Source: Arthrobacter sp. StoSoilB19 (GTDB taxonomy: Bacteria; Actinomycetota; Actinomycetes; Actinomycetales; Micrococcaceae). Taken from it: a stretch of DNA of 64,000 nucleotides. Positions 7,912 through 16,523 of the stretch are shown piece after piece. The stretch's first letter is position 1. Each line of letters begins with the position of its first letter. The position numbers were made by a program, and so were the translations under genes. The stretch spans positions 4,092,001-4,156,000 of the forward strand of contig NZ_AP024650.1 in the NCBI RefSeq assembly GCF_019977275.1, given 5' to 3'. The notes beneath the pieces are model-generated. The model was not told where the DNA came from and made no database searches. It saw only the letters and a program-made list of their open reading frames with translations.

Positions 7912-8886
7912 ATGTCATTGCAGGAAATCGAGTTCACGTCCGCCAACGGCCGGGACACTATCCAGGCGTGGGTCTACGAGCCCATCGGCCAACCCAAGGC
8001 CATCGTGCAGCTGATCCACGGGCTCGGCGAGCACTCCCGCCGCTACCTCCACCTCATCTCCACCCTGGTGGACGCGGGCTTCATCGTGGTGGCAGGCGAC
8101 CATTCCGGGCACGGGCGCACCGCGATGCAGCAGGGCACGTGGGGCGATGCCGGGGAGGACGCAGCCAGCGTGGTGGTGGCGGACGAGGTCACCCTCCAGG
8201 CCAAAGCCAGGGAGGCACTCCCCCAGCTTCCGTACGTGGTGTTCGGCCACAGCTGGGGCTCCATGATCGCCCGCGGCATGGCCGTCAATCCAGGTGCGCA
8301 GCTTTCCGGCCTGATCCTCTGCGGAATCGCCGCCCAAATGCGTGGCATCGAGAAAAGGATCAACCGGCCGGAACTGTCACGGCTTGCCTCCGGCGAGAGT
8401 GCAGCGGAACCCGCGCCTGAGGAACTGGTGGGCCAGTTGTTCGACGGTTTCCTGGGCCGCCTGGGAGAAGACGCCGGCCCCACCGCCTGGGTGGCGCTGG
8501 ACGCCGACGTCGTCACCGACCACGGGAGGGACCCCTTCAACAACTTCGGCGCACCCCTGAGCGCACGGTTCCTGCAGGGCTTCGTGGACCTCTACGACCA
8601 GGTCACCTCGGACGACTGGTACAAACAGCTCCCCGCGGACCTCCCCGTGCTGATCCTCGCCGGCGACCAGGACCCCGTGACCAACTACGGCGAAGGCGCC
8701 TACCACGTGGCAAACCGCCTAGCGGATTCGGGCCACGCGGACGTCCGCACCCGCGTCTTCCCCGGCGTCCGGCATGAGGTGCACAACGAACCCACCACCC
8801 GCGCAGAGACAGAGCGCGAGACGGTCGAGTTCATCCAGCGTGTCACCCAGCGGCAGGACTCCCCCACACCGTCAGCTGCAGGCTGA
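7912..8886 (+). CDS. Alpha/beta hydrolase (monoacylglycerol-lipase-like, Hydrolase_4)
   Basis: 324 residues. HGLGEHS (36-42) is the oxyanion-hole motif typical of lysophospholipase/monoglyceride-lipase-like enzymes; GHSWGS (112-117) carries the nucleophilic serine. LILAGDQDPV supplies the acid and VRHEVHNE the catalytic histidine near the end. No signal peptide, so it is cytosolic. The start has a strong AGGAGGA site 4 bases upstream of ATG 7912. It stands alone, ending before a hairpin shared with the convergent gluconokinase. The substrate is not predictable beyond an ester or acylglycerol. Confidence 0.85.
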   Translation: MSLQEIEFTSANGRDTIQAWVYEPIGQPKAIVQLIHGLGEHSRRYLHLISTLVDAGFIVVAGDHSGHGRTAMQQGTWGDAGEDAASVVVADEVTLQAKAREALPQLPYVVFGHSWGSMIARGMAVNPGAQLSGLILCGIAAQMRGIEKRINRPELSRLASGESAAEPAPEELVGQLFDGFLGRLGEDAGPTAWVALDADVVTDHGRDPFNNFGAPLSARFLQGFVDLYDQVTSDDWYKQLPADLPVLILAGDQDPVTNYGEGAYHVANRLADSGHADVRTRVFPGVRHEVHNEPTTRAETERETVEFIQRVTQRQDSPTPSAAG

Positions 8887-8909
8887 CCGTCCCCGAGGAA
8901 AGCACCCCG

Positions 8910-8960
8910 CTGGAAGGTTCGACGGCGGCACTCACCCGCCGCCGTCGTCGTACCTTCCAG
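8910..8960. repeat. Intergenic palindromic repeat / bidirectional terminator (copy a)
   Basis: The arm CTGGAAGGTTCGACGGCGGC (8910-8929) pairs with 8938-8960 (GCCGCCGTCG...ACCTTCCAG), a stem of nearly 20 bp with small imperfections. It lies between two convergent genes. Related hairpins occur at 16455, 19764 and 33371. Confidence 0.75.
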
Positions 8961-8971
8961 CAAGGGGAGGC

Positions 8972-9478
8972 TCAGTCCGCTGCTGATTGCTCCAGCAGCC
9001 GTCGGATGCGTTCGACGGTTGGGTCGATGCCCCCTGTTGACTCGACCATCAGGCCGGATTCGTCGGTCTGCAGCTCCTCCAGGGTTTCCAGCTGGGACGT
9101 GAGCAGCGAGGCCGGCATGAAATGCCCGGGGCGTTGGGTGAGGCGGTCCTGCAGTGCCAGCCTGTCGGCTTTCAGCAGGATGAACGTGGTGGCAGGCGCG
9201 GCCGTCCGGATGGCGTCCCGGTAGCTTCGCTTCAGTGCTGAGCAGGCAACAATGGTTGCTTTTTCGGTGCTGGCGGACAGCTTGGTACCCACCAGGTGCA
9301 GCCACGGCCATCGGTCCTCATCCGTGAGGGGAACGCCCGAAGCCATTTTCTTGACGTTTGCTTCCGGATGCAGGGTGTCGCCATCGACGAAACTGGCGCC
9401 GAGCCGGGTGGCAAGCGCCTGGCCCACGGAGGATTTCCCTGCACCGGAGACCCCCATCACCACGATGCTCTGGGGCAT
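8972..9478 (-). CDS. gntK: Gluconokinase, GntK type
   Basis: 168 residues. Phosphorylates gluconate (or a related sugar acid) with ATP to 6-phosphogluconate. The P-loop GVSGAGKSS is at 9-17, followed by the family's FVDGDTLHPEANVKKMASG with substrate-contacting residues, and ACSALKRSYRD. The frame is open upstream, but the ATG at 9478 overlaps the stop of the preceding gene (TAATG) and gives the usual family length and start (MPQSIVVMG), so it is chosen. It is the last gene of the TRAP-transporter operon, which suggests that the imported compound is a sugar acid, or is converted to one. Confidence 0.9.
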   Translation of the reverse strand: MPQSIVVMGVSGAGKSSVGQALATRLGASFVDGDTLHPEANVKKMASGVPLTDEDRWPWLHLVGTKLSASTEKATIVACSALKRSYRDAIRTAAPATTFILLKADRLALQDRLTQRPGHFMPASLLTSQLETLEELQTDESGLMVESTGGIDPTVERIRRLLEQSAAD

Positions 9479-9789
9479 TACAGGGCGCCCTGCCGGGCAG
9501 TGCCGGCGGGAATGGGCGTCAGGCGGGTGACCTCGACGGGTTCGGCCAGGAGTCCTTCGAGGGAGGCGTTGAGCCGCTTGACGGCGTCCCCCACTCCGTG
9601 GGCGTCGAGCAGCTCGGCGCTCTCCCATTTCTCAATCATGACGATCTGGCCGTTGGGCGCATCGTGGATGGCGTACAGGAGGCATCCGGGTTCTTCGTGG
9701 ACCTCGGCGATGGCGGGCTTGAGGGCCGCGACAACCTGGTCGCGGGCGCCGTCGTTGGGCGTGAAGACTGCAGTGACGACGATGGTCAT
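9478..9789 (-). CDS. ABM-domain (antibiotic biosynthesis monooxygenase-like) protein
   Basis: 103 residues with a dimeric ferredoxin-like fold pattern: MTIVVTAVFTPNDG, a middle EEPGCLLYAIHDAPNG, and IVMIEKWESAELLDAH. Proteins of this family (YgiN-like) are small oxygenases or cofactor-free quinol-type enzymes, often found as side genes of catabolic operons. It overlaps the dehydrogenase before it by 4 bases (ATGA) and the kinase after it by 1 base, so it is firmly within the operon. No specific reaction can be given. Confidence 0.8.
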   Translation of the reverse strand: MTIVVTAVFTPNDGARDQVVAALKPAIAEVHEEPGCLLYAIHDAPNGQIVMIEKWESAELLDAHGVGDAVKRLNASLEGLLAEPVEVTRLTPIPAGTARQGAL

Positions 9790-10709
9790 GATGATTCCTT
9801 TACTCGATTGCTGGTGATGCTCAGATAAATGCCTGTGTGGTCAAGGTCCCCGAGACCCTCGGTGACCATTGTTTGGAATGCCGAGGTCAGGGTGTTGGCG
9901 ACGGGCAGTGCGAGTCCGGCATCCGCGGCCGCCTCCGTGACAAAGCGCAGGTCTTTGAGCTGGTTTTTGGCCGAACCGCCGCCGTGGAAGTCCCCCGTGA
10001 TCCAGCGGCCGCCTTTTTGCTGGAGGACTTCGGAGTTGGCCAGCCCGCCTTTGAGGATGGCCTGGACCTTTTCCAGGTCCAGGCCGGACGCCTTCGCCAG
10101 CGCCATGGATTCGGACAGGGCGGTGACCGTGGCGGCCACCACAATCTGGTTGCAGGCTTTCACGATGGCCCCGGCGCCGGCCTCCCCGAACCACATGACC
10201 GTGGAGCTGTAGAGCTTGAAAAGCGGAGTGAGCCACTCGACCGAACTCCGGGGGCCGCCGGTCATGATGCTCAGCCGCCCCTGCTCCGCCCCGATGGTCC
10301 CGCCGCTGAGCGGTGCGTCGATGACCACCACCCCGTAACGGGACTTGCAGTGGGCTGCGAAGGCGGCGACGGCGGTGGGGGACACGGTGCCGTGGATGAC
10401 CAGGACAGGTTCAACCGCACCTGTCCGCGCCCACCCCGCGAGCAGGCCGTCCTCGCCTTCCAGGAGTGCTTCGACCTGGGGCAGGTCCGGCAGGACGGTG
10501 AGGACAACATCCGCCGCGGCCTCCGCTGGCCGGAGCGCTACTGTCCCCTCTTCGATGGCTTTGGCTTTCTGGATCGTGCGGTTCCAGAGCGTCAGGGGTA
10601 CCCCGGCGTTGATGATGTTCCGGGCGATGGGGGCTCCCATGGGACCGGTGCCGAGCAGCGAGACGGAGACACCGGGATCGAGCGGCGAGGGAGGTTTGGT
10701 TTCTGTCAT
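9786..10709 (-). CDS. NAD(P)-dependent beta-hydroxyacid dehydrogenase (HIBADH/GarR/LtnD family)
   Basis: 307 residues. The Rossmann motif GTGPMG (20-25), the substrate-binding segment DAPLSGGTIGAEQGRLSIM, and GAGAIVKACNQ with the catalytic lysine place it in the 3-hydroxyisobutyrate / tartronate-semialdehyde / L-threonate dehydrogenase family. It lies between the TRAP transporter (3 bases after its stop) and the ABM protein (ATGA overlap). In this setting an oxidation or reduction of a C4-C6 sugar acid is likely. Which acid cannot be read from sequence. Confidence 0.88.
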   Translation of the reverse strand: MTETKPPSPLDPGVSVSLLGTGPMGAPIARNIINAGVPLTLWNRTIQKAKAIEEGTVALRPAEAAADVVLTVLPDLPQVEALLEGEDGLLAGWARTGAVEPVLVIHGTVSPTAVAAFAAHCKSRYGVVVIDAPLSGGTIGAEQGRLSIMTGGPRSSVEWLTPLFKLYSSTVMWFGEAGAGAIVKACNQIVVAATVTALSESMALAKASGLDLEKVQAILKGGLANSEVLQQKGGRWITGDFHGGGSAKNQLKDLRFVTEAAADAGLALPVANTLTSAFQTMVTEGLGDLDHTGIYLSITSNRVKESS

Positions 10710-10712
10710 CGG

Positions 10713-12653
10713 TTAGAAGGGGATCAGGCCGGCGAGGGCGGGAAGGAAGGTGCTGAACCAGGGCACGGCGGCGAGGACGAGGAGGCCGACGAACACCGCC
10801 ACCAGGTAGGGCCAGAAGTGTTTGAGGCTGTTTTCCACGGTTTCGCGGGCGGTGGCGCAGGCGACGTAGAAGCCAACCCCTGCCGGCGGGGCGAAGGATC
10901 CGATGCCCATGGAGATGATGAGGACCATGGCGTACTGCACGGGGTTGACGCCGAAGTCGGTGGCGATCGGCAGCAGCAGGGGCGCGAAGATGAGCACCGC
11001 TGGCAGGCCTTCGAGGAGCTGGCCCATGATGATCAGCAGCACCACCGTGAAGAGCATGAACAGGATGGGGGAATCGCCCAGCCCGGACATCAGGTCGTGG
11101 ATCTGCTGCGAAACGCCGGCCAGGGCGAGAGTCTGCGCCAGGGGCGACGCCGCGGCGATGATGAACAGCACCATGCCCGCCGTCGTGGTTGTTTCACGCA
11201 AGGTGTCCCCCAGAAGGCGCCTGCTGCCGCGGCGGTAGGCTGCCGCGAGCACGAAGGCGTAGGCGACGGCGACCGAGGAAACTTCCGTGGGGGTGGCGAA
11301 TCCGCTGAGGATCCCCACCACCATGCCTACGGGCAGCAGGAGCGTCGGCAGGGCGAAGAACGTGGCGGAGCCCCGGGCCCGCCACGTGGCCTTGGCGCTT
11401 GGCACGCCTCCCTGCTTGCGCGCCCTCAGGAACACCAGTGCCATGACCACCAGGGCGAGGAAGGCTGCCGGCACGAAGCCTGCAAGGAACAGGGTGGTGG
11501 TTGAGATGGTGGTGATGGAGCCCAGGATGAGCAGGACGATGCTGGGCGGGATGGTTTCGCCCATGATGGCCGACGCCGACAGCACGGCGACCACTTCGCC
11601 GCGCGGGTACTTACGCTCTTCGAGCATGCCTCGCATGGTGGTGCCCACTGCTGCGACATCGGCGACCTTGGAGCCGGAGATACCGGAGAAGATGTACATG
11701 GTGACCACCACCACCTGCAGCAGGCCGCCGCGGAGATGCCCGATCAGCGCATCGACGAGCTTGGCCAGCGGCAGGGTAAGGCCGGCCGAGTTCATGACGG
11801 TGCCGGCCAGGATGAAGAACGGGATGGCCAGCAGGACGAATCCCTTGGCTCCGGACGCCATGCCGATGGGGATGGCGCTTACGTCGGAAATGCCGCCGAG
11901 GTACAGGTAGATGCCGGAGGCGAGGGCCAGGACAAACGCAATGGGCAGTCCCAGGAACAGCAGGCCGAACAGGGCCACGAGGACCACCACGAGCAGGACG
12001 TTCGGTGAGGCGTAGTAGAACAGCGGCGGGGAAATCAGGACGACGGCGACGAGGGCGGCTGCGATTCCGGCACCGACGACGGCGGGACGCCAGGCCTGGC
12101 GCCGAAGTTTGACCAGGGCAAACCAGGCGATGAGGACCATGCCCACCGAGAAGGGCAGGTTGACCCAAAACACGGGGAGTTGAAGGATCGGTGTCTTTTC
12201 CTCGACCTGCTGGACCAGGGTGGGCACGAACAGGGCAAGCGCGCCGGCGCTCATGACAAAGACGAGCCAGTCGACCAGCGCGGCGAGGTACGGCTTCCAG
12301 GTTGCGGGCAGGCGCATGATGAGCGCCTGGACGGACATGTGTGCGCCTTTCGGGTAGGCGATGGCGCCGCCGATGAAGGCAATGGTCAGCAGGGCAATCT
12401 CGGACACTTCCTGTGTCCAAAGCACGGAATCACCGGTAATGAGGCGGACGGTGATGTTCAGGAGGATGACCACGAGTTCCGCGAGAATCGCCGCTCCCAC
12501 AATCCCTTCGAGCGTCTTGTCGAGCCAAGCTGCGCCGCTCCAGCGCTCTGGCACGTGGTCGTGGTGAAGGATTTCCTCCGCTTCGAGGGGAAGGACTTCC
12601 TCGTAGTCCTGGGGAGCAACGGTGGGTTTCATGGTTTTCCAGACTGTCGACAT
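10713..12653 (-). CDS. TRAP transporter, fused small (DctQ) and large (DctM) membrane subunits
   Basis: About 646 residues. The first 180 or so after a polar N-terminus form a four-helix DctQ-type small subunit (SVLWTQEVSEIALLTIAFIG is its conserved part). After a linker comes the 12-helix DctM-type large subunit, with FLGLPIAFVLALASGIYLY, FFILAGTVMNSAG, ASAIMGETIPPSIVLLILG and a C-terminal IGSFAPPAGVGFYVACAT. Together with the periplasmic-type receptor it makes a sodium- or proton-driven organic acid importer. Start choice is uncertain: ATG 12653 (used), or ATG 12632 with a weak GGAAA site; the frame is open to 12719. A strong hairpin separates it from dctP. Confidence 0.88.
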   Translation of the reverse strand: MSTVWKTMKPTVAPQDYEEVLPLEAEEILHHDHVPERWSGAAWLDKTLEGIVGAAILAELVVILLNITVRLITGDSVLWTQEVSEIALLTIAFIGGAIAYPKGAHMSVQALIMRLPATWKPYLAALVDWLVFVMSAGALALFVPTLVQQVEEKTPILQLPVFWVNLPFSVGMVLIAWFALVKLRRQAWRPAVVGAGIAAALVAVVLISPPLFYYASPNVLLVVVLVALFGLLFLGLPIAFVLALASGIYLYLGGISDVSAIPIGMASGAKGFVLLAIPFFILAGTVMNSAGLTLPLAKLVDALIGHLRGGLLQVVVVTMYIFSGISGSKVADVAAVGTTMRGMLEERKYPRGEVVAVLSASAIMGETIPPSIVLLILGSITTISTTTLFLAGFVPAAFLALVVMALVFLRARKQGGVPSAKATWRARGSATFFALPTLLLPVGMVVGILSGFATPTEVSSVAVAYAFVLAAAYRRGSRRLLGDTLRETTTTAGMVLFIIAAASPLAQTLALAGVSQQIHDLMSGLGDSPILFMLFTVVLLIIMGQLLEGLPAVLIFAPLLLPIATDFGVNPVQYAMVLIISMGIGSFAPPAGVGFYVACATARETVENSLKHFWPYLVAVFVGLLVLAAVPWFSTFLPALAGLIPF

Positions 12654-12689
12654 TGATAGCGGGATGTGTGTGGGGAGTGGGGTGTTGGT

Positions 12690-12723
12690 ACGGGTGGGAG
12701 CCGACTTGTGGGCTCCCACCCGT
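12690..12723 (-). terminator. Intercistronic hairpin between dctP and dctQM
   Basis: ACGGGTGGGAGCC (12690-12702) pairs perfectly with GGCTCCCACCCGT (12711-12723), with an 8-base loop. It begins 6 bases after the receptor gene's stop and has no T-run. It may stop part of the transcription or protect the receptor mRNA, giving more receptor than membrane protein. Confidence 0.6.
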
Positions 12724-12728
12724 CCTTG

Positions 12729-13760
12729 CTACTTCTTGCCGGCGAAGGCGATGGCCTGGTCGAAGAATTCCTTGCCGATGAGCTTGGAGAACTCCGGGTA
12801 GAGGCTTTGGGAGGTGGCCTTGAACTCGGCGAGCCCGGACGCGCTGAGCTCGTTGGCCTTCATGCCCTTGGCTGCCAGTTCATCCAGCTGCTTCTTGGAC
12901 TGTTCCTCGTCATAGCCGGTTTTGAAGGTTGCCGTTTCCTCTGAAGCGGCGGTGAGTGCCTTCTTCTGGTCATCCGTGAGGGAATCCCACTTCTTCGATG
13001 ACAGTGCCAGCACCCAGGCGTCGTTGATGTGGTTGGTCATTGAGACGTATTTCTGCACCTCGGAGAACTTGTTCGTCCAAGGGACCTCAATCGGGTTTTC
13101 CTGGCCGTCGATCGTTCCGGTCTGCAGGCCGGTAAAGACCTCGGAGAAGGCCATGGTCGTGGGGCTTGCGCCCAGCTTGCCGAAGAAGTCGGTCCACAGG
13201 GTGTTGCCCGGCACCCGGATCTTCAGCCCCTTCAGGTCGGAAGGCTGTTCAATCGGGCGCACGGAGTTGGTGATCTCGCGGCCGGTCCGGGTCAGGAAGG
13301 CGAGTGCCACGGTGTCCTTTGCCGCCAGCTTGTCTTTCAGGACCTTTCCAGGTTCTCCAGCCAGGAACTTTGCCTCTTCCTTGGTGTCCGAGAAGAGGTA
13401 GGGGATGCTGATGCCGTTCATTTCCGGCACCACCGAGGCGTAGACGGAGGTGGACAGGATGAGTCCGTCGAGTGATCCGCCCTGCAGCCGGGTCACGGCC
13501 GCGTTCTGGTCCCCGCTGAAGCTCGTGCCGTTGGGTACCACGGTGACCTGGACGGAACCGTTGGAGGTCTTCTTGACCTGGTCGGCGAAGTGCTGGGCGG
13601 TGACGCCGACCGAGGACGTCAGCGGATCGGGGATGGAGAGCTGGATCTTGGCCACCGGGGCGCTTTGGCCGGCGGGGGTTCCGCCTGCACAGCCGGACAG
13701 CAGGGCGGCGGCCAGGCTGGTTGCCAGTACCCCGGTCATGGCGCGGGTCTTGAAGTTCAT
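12729..13760 (-). CDS. TRAP transporter solute-binding lipoprotein (DctP family)
   Basis: 343 residues. The signal peptide ends in a lipobox LLSGC (about 19-23), so it is anchored outside the membrane. The mature part has the DctP features: GVTAQHFADQVKK, a central LKIRVPGNTLWTDFF segment with the arginine that binds the substrate carboxylate, and DGQENPIEVPWTNKF. It captures an organic or sugar acid for the fused membrane subunit encoded next. Start ATG 13760 has GAAAGG 6 bases upstream. Confidence 0.92.
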   Translation of the reverse strand: MNFKTRAMTGVLATSLAAALLSGCAGGTPAGQSAPVAKIQLSIPDPLTSSVGVTAQHFADQVKKTSNGSVQVTVVPNGTSFSGDQNAAVTRLQGGSLDGLILSTSVYASVVPEMNGISIPYLFSDTKEEAKFLAGEPGKVLKDKLAAKDTVALAFLTRTGREITNSVRPIEQPSDLKGLKIRVPGNTLWTDFFGKLGASPTTMAFSEVFTGLQTGTIDGQENPIEVPWTNKFSEVQKYVSMTNHINDAWVLALSSKKWDSLTDDQKKALTAASEETATFKTGYDEEQSKKQLDELAAKGMKANELSASGLAEFKATSQSLYPEFSKLIGKEFFDQAIAFAGKK

Positions 13761-13800
13761 TCGATGCCTTTCTTCATTGGAAGGATGCGGTGGTACTGGT

Positions 13801-15153
13801 TCAGGAGACGGTGACGGGGGCGGAAATCAGCGCTTCGGTTTCGCGGCGGAGTTCCAGCGCTTGGGACAGGGAGTCATCAATGATGACATCGTCCCAACCA
13901 ACGATCGCTCCCTTGGGCACATCGTTACGCAGCTCCACGTGGTGGGCCAGGGCGACGGGGAGGGCGCCGGTGGAGACCGAGTGCTTGGCGGAAACCAGCT
14001 TGCCCCACACCGTGAAGCCGCCTTCGCCGTCGAGGAATTCACCGGCCTTGAGGTCTTTCTTGGCGGTAGCGACCACATCGCCATAGAAGCCGACGGGCCC
14101 GCCGGTGGGGATGCCGCGGAGGGCTGCGTTGGCGATGGACATGTTCAGTTCGAGGCCTACGTAGTGGTAGGGGCGGTACAGGGCGGCGTACTGGCCGGTG
14201 GGGTCCGGGTGCCAGGGGTATTCGTTGAAGCAGCCGGAAACGTAATTGTTGGTTGCCTTGACGACGACGAAGACGCCCTCCTGGGTGTTGTGGCTGATCC
14301 AGCTGCCGTCGCGGTTGACGCTGGACATGACGTCAACGCTTCCTTCGTGGGCGAGGGAACCGCCGACGGCGGCCGGGCGGCAGATGGTGGCGATCTCTTC
14401 AACGTTGCCCGGTGTGAAGCTCAGGCCGGAATCGGAGGGGGCCAGCCCCGCGCCGTTGGCCACCGCCGCCATTTCGATGGCGGCCTTGGTGCCGTCGCGG
14501 AACGAGGTGTGCATGTAGGGGTTGAGCTGGCCGGAGTCGGTCAATTCCTTGGAGAACTCCCAGTTCTCCCAGACGTTGTCCGGGTTCATCTCGTGGTAGT
14601 GCTCCAGGTATTTTGCGCCCTTGCCGGCGCAAACCACATCAAAGCCGCTGGTGCGGGCCCAGTCGACGAGTTCCATGATGAGGGCCGGCTGGTCCCCGTA
14701 GGCCATGGAGTAGACCACGCCTGCTTCCTCGGCCCGCTTGGCCAGCGCAGGGCCGGCAAGGGCATCAGCTTCGACGGTCACCATGATGATGTGCTTCTTG
14801 GTTTCGATTGCCTTCAGGGCGTGCTTGATGCCGACGATCGGGTTACCGGTGGCTTCGACAATGACGTCGATGTCCACGTCGAACAGTTCGTCAGCGTTGG
14901 CGACGATGGCGGTGGAGCGGTCCTTCAGCGCCGTAGCGATATCGGGAGCTACCTGGGAGGCAGGCCAGTCCACCAGCTCGAAGGCCCCCTGCGCCCGCTT
15001 GACGTTGATGTCGGCAATGGCAACAACGTGGATGCCGGGGATGTTGTTGGCCTGCGCCAGGTACATGGTCCCGTAGCGGCCGGCGCCGATCAGTCCAACG
15101 CGGATGGGACGGGACTGCTGCTCACGCTCGCTGAGGAGTTTATGAAGGTTCAC
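13801..15153 (-). CDS. SAF-domain NAD(P)-dependent oxidoreductase (homoserine dehydrogenase-like fold)
   Basis: 450 residues. The N-terminal Rossmann domain begins IRVGLIGAGRYG. VDIDVIVEATGNPIVG follows, as in homoserine dehydrogenase-like enzymes, and the C-terminal region from about 350 is a SAF domain (GDVVATAKKDLKAGEFLDG). The frame runs open to 15297, but GTG 15153 with an AGAGAG site upstream gives the usual length. It is the first gene of the operon and starts about 110 bases downstream of the predicted operator. Members are found beside sugar-acid and branched-sugar catabolic genes; the reaction is not established for this branch to my knowledge. Confidence 0.8.
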   Translation of the reverse strand: MNLHKLLSEREQQSRPIRVGLIGAGRYGTMYLAQANNIPGIHVVAIADINVKRAQGAFELVDWPASQVAPDIATALKDRSTAIVANADELFDVDIDVIVEATGNPIVGIKHALKAIETKKHIIMVTVEADALAGPALAKRAEEAGVVYSMAYGDQPALIMELVDWARTSGFDVVCAGKGAKYLEHYHEMNPDNVWENWEFSKELTDSGQLNPYMHTSFRDGTKAAIEMAAVANGAGLAPSDSGLSFTPGNVEEIATICRPAAVGGSLAHEGSVDVMSSVNRDGSWISHNTQEGVFVVVKATNNYVSGCFNEYPWHPDPTGQYAALYRPYHYVGLELNMSIANAALRGIPTGGPVGFYGDVVATAKKDLKAGEFLDGEGGFTVWGKLVSAKHSVSTGALPVALAHHVELRNDVPKGAIVGWDDVIIDDSLSQALELRRETEALISAPVTVS

Positions 15154-15249
15154 GGGAATCTCTCTAGGGGGTGCTTGGCCAAAGAAAAGCACCTCCGGCT
15201 CGCCGGATGGCACAACTTCTTTGTCGCTTTTTATGGGAAAACCGTCCGG

Positions 15250-15267
15250 AGTGGAACCGGTTCCACT
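15250..15267. promoter_or_regulatory. Operator, perfect 18-bp palindrome (LacI type)
   Basis: AGTGGAACCGGTTCCACT reads the same on both strands, with the central CG typical of LacI-family operators. It lies in the divergent region between the catabolic operon and the LacI gene, just downstream of the predicted -10 of the minus-strand promoter, so bound repressor would block initiation. Confidence 0.8.
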
Positions 15268-15297
15268 TTTGTACCAGCTGCTGATAAGCTGTGTCAA
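15268..15297 (-). promoter_or_regulatory. Promoter of the TRAP/sugar-acid operon
   Basis: On the minus strand, TTGACA (15297-15292) is a perfect -35 and TACAAA (15273-15268) a fair -10, with an 18-base spacer. Predicted transcription start is near 15261, inside the palindrome. Confidence 0.65.
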
Positions 15298-15389
15298 CGA
15301 TCACCTTCCAGCCCGGCGTCATGAAGCAAACGGCTGAAAGAAATCGCGTAGGTCATAACCACGAAGGTCTTGTGTCTCAAGGAGGAGCG

Positions 15390-16424
15390 GTGCGCAAAGC
15401 GCCTACCATTCGCGACGTAGCGTCTGCTGCGGGAGTATCCGTCTCTGTGGTCTCACGGGTACTGAACCCGGAGTCGGGACCGGTCGCACCCGCAAAGAGG
15501 CAAGAGGTCTTGAGGGTCATCGATGAACTGGGTTACCGGCCCAGGGCGGCAGCGCGTGAACTCAGCGCCGGGCATGCACTCACCATCGGCCTGGTGGTCA
15601 CCGATCTGTCCAACCCGTTCTTCGCCCGCCTGGCGGACAGGATCGTCTGGGAGGCGCGCAGCCATGGCGTGCAGGTGGTGTTGATGACCACGCAGGAGGA
15701 TCCGCACCTGGAGGCGGACTCCCTGGATACGTTGCTGGACCGGTCGGTCAGTGGCGTCATTGCCACTCCCACCGGGGGCAACATCGAAAAATGGAGGCGC
15801 CTGCGCGACCTCGGCGTCAATGTCGTCTTCATCGACCGTGCCATCGAAGAACTCGAAGATGTCGATGTTGTCAGCATCGAAAACTTTGACTCGGGACAAC
15901 GCTCAACCGAGCATCTCATCAGCCTGGGCCATACCCGGATCGGGCTGATCACGGGCCCGCTAACCACCTCCACCGGGAGTGCGAGGTTGAACGGCTACAG
16001 GGCTGCACACCGGAACGCCTCCCTGCCAGTAGACCCCACGCTGATACGTGACGTACCTTTTCGCGGGGACGCGGGCGGGGACGCCGTAGGATCGCTGCTT
16101 GCGATGCGCCAGCCGCCAACAGCACTCATCGTTGCCAACACGGCACAGGTGCAAAGTTCAGTCCGCAGGCTCGTCCAGATGGGCACTGACATCCCCGATC
16201 AGCTTTCGCTCATTGTCTTTGACGACAATCCCTGGACTGAGCTCACCTCTCCCCCGCTGAGCGTCATCCGCCAGCCGCTCGACATGCTCGCCGTTCACGC
16301 CATCGAGCTGGTGCTCGGACGGATGCAGGGGAAGCTCCCGGAGGGTGCCCGCCGCATCGAGGTCAAAGCGGACTACCTGCCGCGCAACAGCTGCGCGCCC
16401 GTTACCGCCCCGGTCGCGCGCTAA
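15390..16424 (+). CDS. LacI-family transcriptional regulator
   Basis: About 344 residues from GTG 15390, which follows an AAGGAGGA site. The helix-turn-helix is at the start (TIRDVASAAGVSVSVVSRVL), followed by the hinge YRPRAAARELSAG and a periplasmic-binding-protein-like sensor domain (IGLVVTDLSNPFFARLADRI; VVFIDRAIEELEDVDVVSI). An upstream GTG at 15372 in frame is also possible. It is divergent from the SAF-oxidoreductase/TRAP operon, and the palindrome between them is its likely operator. The sensor domain would bind the imported acid or a metabolite of it. Local regulator function is inferred from position. Confidence 0.9.
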   Translation: MRKAPTIRDVASAAGVSVSVVSRVLNPESGPVAPAKRQEVLRVIDELGYRPRAAARELSAGHALTIGLVVTDLSNPFFARLADRIVWEARSHGVQVVLMTTQEDPHLEADSLDTLLDRSVSGVIATPTGGNIEKWRRLRDLGVNVVFIDRAIEELEDVDVVSIENFDSGQRSTEHLISLGHTRIGLITGPLTTSTGSARLNGYRAAHRNASLPVDPTLIRDVPFRGDAGGDAVGSLLAMRQPPTALIVANTAQVQSSVRRLVQMGTDIPDQLSLIVFDDNPWTELTSPPLSVIRQPLDMLAVHAIELVLGRMQGKLPEGARRIEVKADYLPRNSCAPVTAPVAR

Positions 16425-16454
16425 AGGCCTGCAGGGTCCCGGAAGCACCTCCAA

Positions 16455-16504
16455 TGGAAGGTTCGACGGCGGCACGTAACCCGGCGCCGTCGTCGAACCT
16501 TCCA
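16455..16504. repeat. Intergenic palindromic repeat / bidirectional terminator (copy b)
   Basis: TGGAAGGTTCGACGGCGGC pairs with GCGCCGTCGTCGAACCTTCCA across a short loop. It lies between the convergent LacI and SRPBCC genes and is followed by CAGCAAAACCAGCC, as in the copy at 33371. Confidence 0.75.
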
Positions 16505-16523
16505 GCAAAACCAGCCGGTCACG

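Noticed and set aside
9837..11504. A 555-codon plus-strand frame
   Set aside because: Antisense to the dehydrogenase and TRAP genes; same composition artefact.
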